From Ophiocordyceps camponoti-saundersi (nom. inval.) (lineage: Eukaryota > Ascomycota > Sordariomycetes > Hypocreales > Ophiocordycipitaceae), in assembly GCA_003339415.1 (NCBI GenBank), contig PDHQ01000124.1, positions 31,447 to 95,446 of the forward strand: a DNA stretch of 64,000 bases. Direction: 5' to 3'. Made by a program: the position numbers and the translations under genes. This document shows positions 47,984 through 60,200 of the stretch, in pieces. The notes beneath the pieces are model-generated. The model was not told the DNA's origin and did no database searches. It saw only the letters and a list, made by a program, of their open reading frames with translations. Each line of letters starts with the position of its first letter. Positions within the stretch are counted from its first letter, which is position 1.

Positions 47984-48180
47984 TAAAATTCCTTAATCGG
48001 TTTTAAATTATAAGATTAGATTAGATTATATAGGGTTATACGTTAGGGTATTAATAGTCGTGATCCCTTTTATATTAGTCTGATAGTAAGTCTAATAATA
48101 ATAATAATTCCTCTAAGTTCCCTTTTCTTATCCTCCTATCCCTTGTCCCCTTATGCCTTGTCCTCTACGCCTGCCTAATA
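47984..48180 (-). repeat. G1-a 5' LTR (197 bp)
   Basis: Ends CCTAATA, followed by TSD TAGC. It keeps TpG in CTTGTCCCC and TGCCTTG, more than its partner at 30856. Confidence 0.95.
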
Positions 48181-48184
48181 TAGC

Positions 48185-48566
48185 TTACTTTTTTTTTTAG
48201 TATTATTTATAATTTAAAGATATTTTTAAATAAAAAGTAGCTAGTTTTCTAAAAGGATTCTAAGTAAGTAAGGGATACTATTAAATATATATTTTAATTA
48301 ATTTACTTATTTAAATAATTAATTATAATTTATTATAATATTTAAATTAGTTAGGAAAAGTTTAATTATAATAAGTAACTTAGTTTTTTAGGGATTATTT
48401 TAATATAGTAAATATTTTCTAATAGGCCTTATTTCCCTATATTATAAAGGAGGAAATTTATTTTTAAAAAAGTAAGGTTTCTTTACTATTTTATAAATAT
48501 TAAAAATATAAGCTTTTTTTTTCTTAGCTATAATTTTTTCCTTAATTACCTTAAGGAGTTTAGGGG
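48185..48566 (-). other. G3 segment between the two G1 insertions
   Basis: About 380 bp of G3 5' sequence, contiguous with 30855 on one side (TSD TAGC) and 58808 on the other (TSD GGGG). It is presumably Gag or leader. No motif is recognised. Confidence 0.6.
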
Positions 48567-48763
48567 TAAAATCCCTTAATCGGTCTTAAATTATAGGATT
48601 AGATTAGATCGTATAAGGTTATACGTTAAGGTATTAATAGTCGTAATCCCTTTTATATTAGTCTAATAGCAAATCTAATAATAATAATAATTCCTCTAAG
48701 TTCCCTTTTCTTATCCTCCTATCCCTTATCCCCTTATACCTTATCCTTTACGCCTATTTAATA
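48567..48763 (-). repeat. G1-b 3' LTR (197 bp)
   Basis: Starts TAAAATCCC, ends TATTTAATA. It has lost more C than its partner (CCTATTTAATA against CCTGCCTAATA). Confidence 0.95.
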
Positions 48764-48959
48764 AAGTAAGGGGGTATCTTTATTATAGTCGCCTACGACT
48801 ACCTTTTTTATCTAAACCTCTCTATTATAACCCTCCTTAAATAGCCTAGAAAATAGCCTAGTCCTAGATTAGGGCGGTATACCCCTAATTTCTATTAACC
48901 TACTTAACTTAGTAGGAGACTTTTCTTCTTATCTTTCCGATAGCTTCGCCTTTTTAACT

Positions 48960-50900
48960 ACTCTCTCGCCTAACTAAGTAGCGGTAATAGGCCTTTTTAA
49001 CTTAGTTATCTAGCTAGAATACTATATAGATAAGTCCGATATTATCTATCTATCGAACTCTTCGAAGGACGCTTTTATTACTTAGCGTAATATTAACTTA
49101 ATAACTATACTTAGAGGGGTTTAGATAATATCTCGAATTAACGTAAATTAAAAAATATTTTATATTACTTTTTTAATAACCTTTTAGATTAATATCGACT
49201 AAAAAATATCCCGTAATATTTCCTTAATAGCCCCTTATAATTAGGTAGCGTTAGTCGCGTCTATTAGGGGTCTTTTTAGTTAAATTAATATTTAATTAAG
49301 TATCCTTATTAATTCGTTATAAATTATAAGGATTATCTTCTTATTCTCCTTTATAAATATTATCTATCTAATACCTCGCTTTATTTTTATCGCTAACTAA
49401 AATTCTATATATTTATAGTAGATAATTTCTCTTATCTTAGTTATTTATTAATCTCTCTATTTATTTATTATAGTTTATTACTTAGTTAGTTATCTAACCT
49501 TTTACTTATTTATAATAATTATAAGCGTTTCTATCTTAGAGCTTATTATATTTGCTAGTACTTCTATCTTAGCTCGCTACTCGGTTATTAATATAATTTA
49601 TATCTCTCTCTTATAAATATTTAAGTTCGTAATTATTATATAAATAATCTAAGCAGCTTAAAGCTTAAGCGGGATCGTCGCTACTAATATAGGGGTTTAT
49701 AGAATAGCTATTTCTATAAGAATAGATATCTATAAAGTAACTATCTTTCCTAAAGCCGTTATAGTAAAGGTAGTAGCTTCGGAGGTAACTATTATTAGAA
49801 CCTAAATATTAGAACTAAAGGTAGGGGTTATAACGATTTTCTTTATTAAAACCTAGGTTAGAACCTAAGTAATAGAACTAGTAGGGGTTATTTTTATAGT
49901 AATAGAACTAGTAGGGGTTATCTTTATTTATCCTTATCTAACGGATTTCTATAATAGCCCTAATAAGGTTATTTAAAAGGGAATCGGTTAGCTTCCTAAT
50001 AGGGTTATTTAAGAGGGAATCGGTTAGTTTATCGGAATAGATATCGCCTTAGTAAAACTTAAACTCGGGGTTATTAGCTTAGCTAGAGTTAATTTTATTA
50101 GCGTTTTTATTAGTATCTTCGTAAGTATATTATCTATTAACGAACGCTATTCGTCCTTATTACTAATTCTATTTACGGAGATTAAAATATAATTATCTAA
50201 TTTATCTTTTTCTTATTTATTTATTAGTTTAATTATTAATTTTATAATAGAAATTAGCGGTATAAGCTAAGTAGCTCTCCTTTCGATTACGCGTTATATA
50301 TTCTAATTAACTTTAAACTTAGATACCTTTTTAATATTCTAAGCTCCCGCCTTAAAGCTAGGTATAGCGATTACCTATTATTAATTATAGCTATTTCCTT
50401 TAAGTACTAGTTTAGATAAGGCGGCTCCTAGTATATTTATATCTTCCTAGCCCTTAAGCTTATCTTAAATTAGTTACTTAATATTAATAATTATATAATT
50501 ATATAAACGCTAAGCTATTTTAGAGAAAAATTCGCTAGTAATAAATAGGATCTATTTCTATATATTTTTTATTATTATAATAATCTCTATTATTAGAGGA
50601 AATTTACTATCTTTACCCCTCTTAACTTTAATATTAGCGAAATTATACGCTATCTTATATAACCTCTAAAGCTTATTTAGCTCTATAAGCTAATTTTTCG
50701 GTAATATATTTATTATAATATCCTATTTTAAAACCTAAAACTTTTAAATATTTACTATAACCGTTAAGAATACTAATTTATCTTATATAACCTTAACGAG
50801 GTATTAAGCTACTTAGTCTCCTTTAGCTACTTATTTAGCTAAAATATAGCTATATAAAGTACTTATAATAGGGGAGATTTTTAAGTTTTTAAAAACCTTA
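48960..50900 (-). pseudogene. G1-b third coding region downstream of integrase (unknown protein)
   Basis: Minus-strand translation is protein-like over much of about 1.9 kb. It holds a helical segment with K-V-K-R-G-K-D-S-K-F-P (about 50640-50560), a 30-bp tandem repeat coding a Thr/Ser/Pro-rich 10-residue unit (about 49925-49865) and a Gln/Lys/Ile-rich coiled-coil-like stretch (about 49600-49300). Stops are TAA/TAG where Gln or Trp would fit. It is conserved in G1-a. Ty3/gypsy elements normally end soon after integrase, so this is an additional ORF. An env-like or accessory role is only a guess. Confidence 0.5.
49870..49930 (+). repeat. 30-bp in-frame tandem repeat in G1-b
   Basis: Two adjacent units containing AATAGAACTAGTAGGGGTTA at 49871 and 49901, a period of exactly 30 bp, with weaker relatives upstream. 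The same repeat is in G1-a (about 32160-32230). Multiples of three preserve the frame, which supports former coding. Confidence 0.75.
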
Positions 50901-51009
50901 AATTTCTAGCTTTCCCTTATTTACTTATAAAATATCTCTTAATATCGTTTAAACTTTTATCGTATAGTTTTATATTATTTATAAACGGTAAAGTTTTTCT
51001 TAAGGTTAA

Positions 51010-51600
51010 TTTCTTTTTCTATTAGGTAATCTATAATCTCGTATACTTATATAAGGATAACTATAAGAAATAGGAGACGGATAGTATATAAGGGTATAAT
51101 ATATATAAAAATAGAAGATAGTAATATACGATAAGAAAAATAAGTGCACGATAAGAGAAACGAGTATATAATAAGGAGAAGAAAATACGAGCAAAAATAA
51201 GTATACGATAATAGAAACGAGTATACGATAAGGAGAAGAAAATACGCGATAATAGATTATAGTATATAATAAAAAGAAATAAGGAAAAAGAGCGTATAAT
51301 AAGAAAACGATAGCGTTAACGCTCGGTAAGATAAAGAGAGAGAAAAGGGATAGGAAATCGTATATAGCCTAATATCCGATAAGTTAGAAGAAATATATAT
51401 AGGTAAGAAGAAGAGGTAGGTTAGAAAAGGTATATATAGGTAAGAAGAAGAGGTAGGTTAAACGAGAGAATAGTTAAAAGAAAATAAGGTGCACGAAACC
51501 TGCGAAGGTATGCGAGGTTAAAGGTATACGAGGTATAGTGCACTAAAATAGGAAATAAAATATCCGAATAGAAAGATAACGAGTAGGGTAAATAAATATA
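51010..51600 (+). repeat. Purine-rich minisatellite of G1-b
   Basis: The counterpart of 38640-39215, with GTGCACGATAAG, GTATACGATAAGGAGAAG and GGTAAGAAGAAGAGGTAGGTTA-like words, but a different unit number and order from G1-a. It explains the TTG-started frame at 51006-51194 on minus. Confidence 0.75.
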
Positions 51601-52369
51601 AACGACCGTTAGCGATTCTTAGCTAGCCCCTTAGCCCCTTAGCTAGCTAATAGCTATTAATAATCACTACTTACCGTAGTAATTTAATATCTACCGTAGT
51701 AAGTTATTATTCTTAGTCTATTCCTACTTAACCCTACGTTTCCCTACCCCTAACTTCTTATAATAGCGAGTTCCTACGAGCGTAAGGGTCTTTACCTTAA
51801 AGCTTATCCGTTCCTTTACTTAGCTTATAGCCTTATTAGGTAGCTATATCTTATATTACCCGCTATAGGGGTATTAAATATACCTTACGTAGTATAAATA
51901 GTTTAAAATCGTTTACGTAAAGCTTTCGCAAAACTTAACGGCTAATAACGCTATAGATTAAATACGTAATAAATAAGATAACCTTAATAATAATAAATAG
52001 GTTATCTTATATAGTTACGAACTTCCTATACGACGTATTTACCTTATCCTACCTTTCCTATACGAAGTTACTAACTCGTAAAGTATATTATAGCTTAGTA
52101 TTATATTTAGTCGTATTAAAATTAGCTAAAATATCCTAGATTATATCCTTTTTTTCTACTATAGCTAATACTAAATCGCGGACTATCTAGTTATCCCGGT
52201 TAAAATAATCGAAATTAGATTATTTAGCTTTAGGTATTTCTTTATTTTAATATATAATTATAGGGTTAAATCCTAATATAGCCTTTACTAAAGTTACCCT
52301 TAAAGTCTTAACTTTTCGAGAATTTAGTATATTAGTAATCTAGGGTAACGCTTTATTCTACGCTTTTAG

Positions 52370-52740
52370 GGATATACCGGACTACTTAAGACTCTATTTT
52401 CGCAGTTAGTTTTTTACTAATTAGATATACCTCTCCGCTAGTTTAGTACTTTAAAAATATAAGACTAGGCCGAACTTTTATTTAACCCTATATCGCTTAG
52501 CTATATCTTCTATAATAATATTAGCGAAATAGCGTTCGTTATTCGAGTAAATAGCTTTAAGCTAGCTAAATACTAAACTCTAATAATATTACTATATATC
52601 TACTACCTCTAAGCTAGTTATATTTTCGTATACTTAAGTTAATAGAAAACACGTTATATAATCTATAGCTATTAGAATATATTAATACCTATAAGCGCTA
52701 ATAGGCGTAATAGGTCCTAGAAAGTTAATAACTATTATTT
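52370..52740 (-). pseudogene. G1-b integrase core
   Basis: On minus: I-A-I-D-Y-I-T (first Asp), then A-I-Y-S-N-N-E-R-Y-F at about 52554-52526 (second Asp now Asn), then S-T-K-L-A-E-R-Y (Glu). Exactly 35 residues separate the second Asp/Asn from Glu, the D,D-35-E spacing of retroviral-type integrases. Stops replace several Gln codons. Confidence 0.9.
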
Positions 52741-53949
52741 CTTATAGCTTATATATCGTAATCTATCTATATTTTAACTTAGGTAAGCGTAGTGCGGTTT
52801 ATTAGTAAATTATATAAGATATATAATAATAGGTAATATCTAATTAATAAGTTAGCTACTATAAGATTCCTCTTAAATTCGCTAAAATCTTTTCCTTAAA
52901 AAAATAGCCTAATATATTATAAGTACTCTATAACTTTAACCGGATATTTAACTATAGATAATACTTAGCTTACTATTTATTTAATTTAATATAGTATAGG
53001 ATCTTATTCTAAACTTAATATCTAATAGCTAACCTCTAGATATAGCGATATCTATTATTTAGTAGTATTTATATTCTATTAACGAGAAAGAGTATAATTT
53101 CCGTATATTATAGGTCTCCTAGCTAAGGGGATATAGCCGCCTAAAGGTAAGATACCTCTCTACCTACTAGCGGTTTACCTAATAGGAGTCGAGTAGCCTT
53201 AATAATATCTAACGCTAGTATAATATAGCCCTCTATATCTAAAGCGTTACTTTTTAAAGCGTTATATAATTTAAATATACTATCTATAATTCTAATAATC
53301 TTTATTATATTCGGGCGGTAAATATATTTAATATCCTATTCTTATAGAATATTAATCTACCTTATAACTTTAATATATTTCCGCTATATTTATTATTAAG
53401 TCGATAATGCCCTTATAATTTATATAGATTTTAAGGGGATATAGGGATATATTTACTATCTATTAGTATTCCTTAATTACGTAAATAATAGCTAATATTT
53501 CTTTTTTAAGTATAAAGTATCGCTACTCTAAATTATTTAGCCGAAACGATATTTATATAATAATTTTTATATTTTAAAAATTAAAATCTCTAATAAATAT
53601 TCTATTAGGATAGTTATTAAGTTAGTAGAAAACGGCCCCGGTCCTAATATCGGATATATCTATTATTAAGTAAAATTATATATTTATCCGTACTCCGAAT
53701 ATTACGTTATTCTAAATAGCCTAGTATAGGAATTATAAAGCTTTTACCGCTTTTAGCGTTTAAATAAGTTCGTCCCGATATCGTACTTTTAGTTATATAG
53801 ATTAGCGTCCCGATAGAGTTACCTTATTTACCTTTTTAAAAAACGCTTCCTTAATAAGTCTAGCCTTATCTACTTTTTTTAGTATAAAATAATAAAAGAA
53901 CGGGGTTAGCTATAATACTATTTAAACTTCTTCCTAAGATTAAGGAGGA

Positions 53950-54780
53950 TATTATTAAAAATAGTCTCTTAACTACGTAAACTTTTACTAATACTTAGTT
54001 TCTAGACGAAATCGCCCTACTTTTAATTTAAACCTAATTAATTTAGCCGTACTATTAAATAGCTTCGTTTTCTTACCCGTAAGATTAATTAGCGCTTATA
54101 TTACTTTAGGGAAATACTAATATCGAAGGAAATCGAAATATTTATTAAAAGTTTCGCTACTAAAATTATAATCGTTAATATAAACGAATATTAATATTAA
54201 GTACTTTATAGTAAAACCTAGTAACGTTTAGTATTTAACCTTATCCGCTAATACTAATTTACTAAACGCGATATCCTTATACCTTACGTACGTAAAGGGG
54301 GCGCTTATTAGTCCTTATAGTATATTAATATATTCCTATATACCGTTAGGGGTAGTAAAGCCTATTTTATATATATCCTCTAGCTATATTAGGATTAACT
54401 AGAACTTATTAAATATATCTAGCTAAAAGAAAACTATTAGTTATTTAATATATACTTAGTTTAAATTAACCTCTAAGTTATAATACGGATATCCTAATTT
54501 TACTATATTCTTATTAATATCGCGGTAATTATAAACTATTCTCTAGGCCGCCGGGTTTAATAGGTGCTTCTTAACGAATAAAGTTCTAGCTACTTATTCT
54601 ATATTATCGCCGATAGGTTAAATAATATTTACTTTTTCTATTATTAAGAATACCTTATCCGTAAAGATCCGTTTAGGCTTATTATATTTTATTTATTTAA
54701 ATATAGCTAGCGTTACTCCCTCCTTTAATTTAATTTAATAGGTAATTAGTTATATAGGCCGAATCTCCTTAAAAATAAAA
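53950..54780 (-). pseudogene. G1-b reverse transcriptase
   Basis: On minus: A-R-T-L-F-V-K-K and x-R-I-V-Y-N-Y-R-D-I (near 54600-54510), L-G-Y-P-Y-Y-N-L-E-V, a G-F-T/x-A-P-x-G-I-Y-E-Y block, and F-V-Y-I-N-D-Y-N (54188-54171), the catalytic box with Asp to Asn. It is a diverged Ty3/gypsy RT. RNase H should follow at about 53900-53300, but I read no clear motif there. Confidence 0.85.
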
Positions 54781-57299
54781 ATAAAGTAATCCTTATAAGT
54801 AAAATATAATCTTATAACCCTCTCTCTTTATTTTTCCGTTTTAACGTAATCTCCTAGCGTAATAAGACTTTATTTAAACTACGCGTCGATTTCCCTAATT
54901 AAGGTATTTAATAGAGGATAAACGACTAAGTCCGGGGTAATACTTTTATAAGATATAGGTTTTAAAATACTTATTATTATAATACTTACTTATCCGAGAT
55001 ACGATATATAGTTAATATTATCCTTATTACTTATTTTCTCCTAATTTATCTAATATCGGGGATATTTTAGAAAGTTTATTATATCTAGCTTATTATAGTT
55101 ATAAATTACCTCTTCTATATTACTCTTATTCCTAGCTATCTTATTTTCTTTCGGGTTAGCTAATTCTATTTTTAGTAATTTTTCTATTCCTCTAAGCTAT
55201 CTTAAATACTTAAGTAACTATCTATTTATTAACTCTAGTTTCTCCGCTATCTATTTAAAACTTACTACCTTATATATTTTCTTCTATATAAACTTAGGTA
55301 GTATTACTTTTACTTACTTACTAATAGATATTACTAACTTTCGCTAGATTTAAAGCTATAATATTTTATTTACTTTCTTCTATACTATTTTTAGCTACCC
55401 CGCTATCTAGCCCTTATAGGAGGTAGCTATTAGTTTTTTAGAGAGTCTTATTTTACCTAAGAGGCTAGTTATTTAGTAATAGCGGATAAAATATCCTTAA
55501 CTTTTTCTAAAATAAGCTTATTATCTTCGATAAATATAATCTTATCTTTATCGTTAGCGACCGCTTTTAGATATTTAGAGGCTTACGGCGTTTTCCTATC
55601 TAGCTTAAATAAATTAGGTATAGGGAAAATCGGAATAATCTAAGTAATATTTTCTAAGCTAGTAATCTTTAGCTATTCCTTTACGTAATATTTTATAGCC
55701 TTAACGCGTCTTAGCTATACGCGGCCTAATAAAATATCCTAATCGTTATAGTCTCCTAGTATATATACTTTTACGTTAGCTAAGATTCCTACTATAATTA
55801 CTTAAAAATAAGTAACCCTCTTAATAATTATAAGTTTATTATTTACTATTTTAACTATACTTAGTTAAGGTAACTAGATTATAGGGAGGGCGTTATTAGC
55901 TATAAAGGCCTTATTAACTAAATCGATTATAAAGCCTCTATCTAATATAATAATAATATATTAATAATTTTAAACGTAGCTTTTAATATACCTTAATATT
56001 AATAGGATAGCTTTAGCTAGCGCTATAATATCTCTCTAAACTACCTAATTAAGCGTATTATAAGATAAAATATTTACTAGCGGGTTTTATAATTCGAATA
56101 GTTAGATAAGATTTATAATAACCTCCTTACCTTTTAGGGACTTAATTTTCTTCCGATATTATATTAGTTTATTAAGTTACGTATAGATTAATAGTATAAC
56201 CTAAAATAATTAAAGGATACTTAATATTACCGGGGTATTTTTTAACCTATCTCTTAGTTTAAATAGCGGAATATTATATTCTTCTATAGCTCGGATTTTC
56301 TCTAACTCGTATCGTTTTTTAGCTAGCTTAAGCTCTTAAGGGTAAGTCTAAACTTCCACTTCTAAAGGTAGTAATCGTATAGTTAGTCTTAGGATAGGCC
56401 TAGGAATAGTTAGAGTCTTTTTTAAGGCCGGGCTTTCCCTAGCATTATTATTAAGCTTTATACTTAGTATAACCGATTAGCGACGAATTTCCTACTCTAA
56501 TTTATCCCGTTATAATTTATCTAAGTTATCTAGGTTAAATTCTACTTTAGGGCGCGGTTTAGTTACGCGGCCTCGCGTAGGTTAAGAAGTTAGTACTATC
56601 TTTTCTTTCTAATAAGAGGTTTAAATATTAAGTCTCTAGGTAATATAAGTTTATCCCTATATAGAATTAATATCGGGCGTAGTAAGATCTAAAGCTTTTT
56701 TATCTAAACTTTTTACTATAAGTAATATTAGTAATATCTTAGTTATATATCTTATTAATAATCGAATATTTATATCTAAATTAATAATTATTAAATTCTT
56801 TACTAATAGTTTAGGGCTAGTACCTTAATATAGTTACTAGCGTCTCTATTCTTTTATCTCCTCCGCGTAAGTTTCCTAATAAGCTTTCCGCTATTAGAAC
56901 GCTTCTCTATTAAACGGAGCTATAAATAAATAATTATAGCTTATATAGCCTTATTCGCTATATTTAAAATATTATTATAAATCCGGGTTAGGAGGTTAAT
57001 ATTTAAGTTTTATACTTAGTAATTTAGGGGCTCGGGGTTACTATTATAACGTATTTAAAGAATTTTATAATAGACGTCCTTAATTCTATACTTAAGTATT
57101 AGTTTATCTAAGTATACCTTATATATTCGAATATCTACTAATAAAACGGCCTCCTAAGTTCTATAAGCACTTAGTTAACTTACTTACTATTATAATATTA
57201 GATTATTTTATTAATTTAGCTATCTTAGTTATCGTCTCCTATTACTTAGCTATTACTCTCTACGAATCTATCTTTACAGCTAGTACTTCGTCGGTATCT

Positions 57300-57830
57300 T
57301 TTTTAATCTTTTTAGATACTATATTACGTAAGTTATATATAATAAGTCGAATATTAAACTATATTAAACTTACCGTCGCTATTAACGATTTTTACTTATT
57401 ATTAACGTAAAGGCGCTTAATAATAGCCCGCTTATATTATTTATCTTTCTTAGCGTTTTTAGTTATCCGATTTAAAAAATTAATAAGTAAAATCCGTTAA
57501 GTTTCTAATTTTATTCGGGTATAAAAAGCCTCCGCTTATTTCGTATAATTAGCTAGTAATTCTCCCTTCTTATAACCGAACTTATATACCTTTATAATAA
57601 GGGTGCTCTTTATAACTAAGTTTACCTCCTTAAACTTATTTATAAATAAAATTACTAACTTAGATTAAGTACGATTTTTATCGTCTAACTTATTATACTA
57701 GTTAGTAGCTTTACTATAAAAACCTAAAGAGAAAATCTCCTTAATAATAATATTATATATCTCTCCTTAGATACTTAATAATATTATATTAATATTATAT
57801 TAATTAAGGTACCTTTTAGCTAAGATATTT
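57300..57830 (-). pseudogene. G1-b Gag capsid
   Basis: The best-preserved Gag copy. On minus, I-N-K-F-K-E-V-N leads into V-Y-K-F-G-Y-K-K-G-E-L-L-A-N-Y-T-K (57580-57497 region) and A-E-A-F-Y, then R-I-x-L-I-N-F-L. This matches the retrotransposon Gag consensus for the conserved capsid helices. One stop falls at a former Gln or Trp. A zinc knuckle further 3' is not visible. Confidence 0.75.
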
Positions 57831-58597
57831 TTTAGGTATCTAGTAAATAGCTTAAGCCCTAATAATAAAGTTAACGCTATTATAACGTAATACTTACCTT
57901 TTAATCTAATAATACTCCCTTATATTAGTGCTAAGTATATAATTATTAGATTAGTTTAATTTACTAAGGGAAGGGGATAAAGTAGATAATATAATAACTT
58001 TTTTAATAAATTAAATAAACCTTATAATAAACCTATATTTACGTTTAATATTATTTTCTAATTTTTTACTTTAGGGCACTCCTTAAGTATACTTTAATAA
58101 CTTACTTTTACCTATAATACCTATAATTATTAAATATTTAGTAGAACTAAGTCTTCTTTTATTAAGTATATCCGTTTCTTCGAATTAAAAAACTTCTAGC
58201 GTTAATCTATTTAGGAAAATTATACGCCCCTAATTTTTTTTATTTACTTATCCCGATATTCTTCTTATCTTAATTACCTTCGGCGATAATAAAGAAGGGA
58301 AAAAAAGGGAAGACTATCCGTACTTACGGGGTTTTCTTATATTCTCTCGTCCTCTTTCCCCCCTTATTCTTACTTATATAATCCTTCCTACCTTACTTAC
58401 TATAAGGCTACTTTTCCGGTAATAATAAGTAGCTATAGCTAGACTTACTTTAAGTAGCTCCCGCTTAACCTAATTAGAACTCGCTTTACTTCCTAATTTA
58501 GTAATCTTCTAAAATCCTTAAATACTTAGCTATCGTTACTAGACGATACCGTTATATTAATTCTATAGTTTATATAGTAACGCGCTAAATCTTAGTC

Positions 58598-58606
58598 TTA
58601 TTACTA
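58598..58606 (-). promoter_or_regulatory. G1-b primer-binding site
   Basis: TAGTAATAA on minus, immediately inside the 5' LTR. Confidence 0.6.
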
Positions 58607-58803
58607 TAAAATCCCTCGATTAGTCTTAAATTATAAGATTAGATTAAATCGTATAGGGTTATATATTAGGGTATTAGTAGTCGTAATCCTATTTATATTA
58701 GTCTAATAGTAAATCTAATAATAATAATAATTCCTCTAAGTTCCCTTTTCTTATCCTCCTATCCTTTATCCCCTTATGCCTTGTCCTTTACGCCTGCCTA
58801 ATA
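58607..58803 (-). repeat. G1-b 5' LTR (197 bp)
   Basis: Ends CCTAATA, followed by the TSD GGGG at 58804-58807. Confidence 0.95.
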
Positions 58804-58807
58804 GGGG

Positions 58808-58975
58808 TAAAAAAATAATATATAGTTAGGGTTAAGTAATAAATATAGTAAAGCTTTCTTCTAAGCTAAATATTTACGCTTATAAAGTTTTATTAGTAAA
58901 AAATATTTTAAGTTTAACTTATTACCTTAATAGCTAAAAATCTATAAGTTAGTAAAATATAGAATTATTACTAGT
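58808..58975 (-). other. G3 5' leader with primer-binding site
   Basis: The last own sequence of G3 before its 5' LTR. TAGTAATAA (minus, 58973-58965) begins two bases inside the LTR edge and is the primer-site candidate. No coding is recognised. Confidence 0.6.
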
Positions 58976-59579
58976 TAATATACGCTTATATATATAATTT
59001 ACTAATAATTATATATATTAAGTTAGCTACTAAATATAATATATAGGAAAAGGAGATAAGCTAGCTACTAATTATAAAATTATAAAATAGCTATTATAAA
59101 AAGTATAAGTATAAGTAAGAGTTTTTTAAAAATTAAAATAGTAATTATAAAAAAATTTAAATTATTACTTAAAAGAATATTAAGCTAATTATATAGCTAG
59201 GAGCTTAAGGAAGATTTCCTAATATAATTCTAAAAATATTTACCTAAGGGGATTTTATAGTAATTTCTAAGTATATTAGTAAAATAAAGATTTTCTAGTA
59301 TATAATAATTTCCTAATATATAAAGATTTCTTAGTAAAATCTAAAGATTTCTAAAAATATATTTTAATACTAAATTTTACTAGAAATCTTAGTAAAATCC
59401 TAAAAGTTATTATAAAGAAATCCTAAGAGGAAATCTTAGTAATTTCCTAAGCGTAAAGGTAATAAAGTTTTTAGGGGAAATCTGAGTAAAATCTTAAGGC
59501 GGGAAATCCTAGGAAATCTTAAGGAAATATTATAAGAGGTTAGGCGATTTATAAGGGTGTTATTACACGTCCCGTATTA
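58976..59579 (-). repeat. G3 5' LTR (604 bp)
   Basis: Matches 17719-18322 end to end with equal length. It is followed by ACTCC (59580-59584), the TSD whose other half is 17714-17718. Confidence 0.95.
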
Positions 59580-60200
59580 ACTCCTTTTACTTAGTAATAC
59601 CTTTTAGTTATTAGCTAAGTTTTAATAGCTTATAAAGCTAGATATTATATAAGCTTTTTATAAAATATAGATTATTAAAGGAGAGGAATAGAAAATAGCG
59701 TTTAGGACTTAGTATAGCTTTTTCGAATAGATAGTTACTTTATTTAAACTTATAAAAGCCCCTATTATTTTCTAAAAATATATTAATAGTATTTTTTAGC
59801 TATATTTTAATAAGTTTTACTTAGCTTATATAAATAATATTATTATTTACTTTAATAGTATTAAAGAGGACTATTTTTATAAAATATACTTAGTTTTCCG
59901 TAAACTTTAAGAATATAAGCTTTATCTAAACTTAGATAAGTATAAATTTATAATTAAGAAGGTAAAATACTTAAGGTTTATAATATTAGTAAGAGTTAAG
60001 GTTTAGGTAAACTTAGAAAAAATTAAGATAATTATTAACTAAGCTACGCTAACTTCCCTTAAAGGCTTTCGCAGATTCCTAGGTTTTACTAACTTTTATC
60101 GACTTTTTATTACGGATTTTACTAGGGTAGTAAAACTATTAATAAACTTAATAAAAAAAGGGGTTAAGTTTATCTAAGGCCTAAGTTAGGAATAAGCTTT
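59580..60200 (+). pseudogene. G2 pol, C-terminal part of reverse transcriptase
   Basis: It resumes the RT cut at 17718. It reads L-L-L-S-N-T, then L-x-K-L-D, then K-G-E-E-x-K-x-A-F-R-T at about 59685-59715 and the catalytic A-Y-I-N-N-I-I-I-Y near 59824-59850 (both Asp now Asn). Next comes the thumb block G-F-R-R-F-L-G-F-T-N-F-Y-R near 60066-60105, typical of Ty3/gypsy. Confidence 0.9.

Larger units (their letters stand above)
30856..48180 (-). mobile_element. G1-a: Ty3/gypsy element containing three younger insertions
   Basis: Its 197-bp LTRs lie at 30856-31052 and 47984-48180, with the 4-bp TSD TAGC (30852-30855 and 48181-48184), in G3. Without the copia element, the SINE and the copia fragment it is about 10.3 kb, close to the 10.2 kb of G1-b. 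On minus it runs LTR, primer site (47975-47983), Gag (about 46850-47100), RT (about 42380-41560, YIND at 41779-41797), integrase (about 40340-39970), a Y-rich minisatellite tract, a third coding region, then LTR. Confidence 0.95.
48567..58803 (-). mobile_element. G1-b: uninterrupted Ty3/gypsy element (10.2 kb)
   Basis: The reference copy of the family. Its 197-bp LTRs lie at 48567-48763 and 58607-58803, with the 4-bp TSD GGGG (48563-48566 and 58804-58807), inside G3. On minus it runs LTR, primer site (58598-58606), Gag (about 57800-57300), RT (about 54760-53950), RNase H, integrase (about 52720-52380), pyrimidine-rich minisatellite (51600-51010), third coding region (about 50900-48960), LTR. 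It is long for Ty3/gypsy, because of the roughly 3 kb after integrase. Confidence 0.95.
17719..59579 (-). mobile_element. G3: Ty3/gypsy element, expanded to about 41.9 kb by nested insertions
   Basis: It is bounded by two 604-bp LTRs (17719-18322 and 58976-59579) and TSD ACTCC (17714-17718 and 59580-59584), inside the G2 reverse transcriptase. Its own sequence is 18323-18880, 23003-30855, 48185-48566 and 58808-58975, about 10 kb with LTRs. The rest is N3, G1-a and G1-b, each with its own TSD. The sense strand is minus: primer site at the right LTR (58965-58973), RT with YINDIIIFS at 27813-27840, integrase around 25900-26600, and GGGGAGT (reverse complement of 18323-18329) as polypurine tract beside the left LTR. 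Confidence 0.93.

Noticed and set aside
51006..51194. 62-codon open frame on minus, TTG start
   Set aside because: It is the G1-b counterpart of the frames at 38617-38899, within the same minisatellite. A similar C-terminal peptide simply reflects the repeat's homology.
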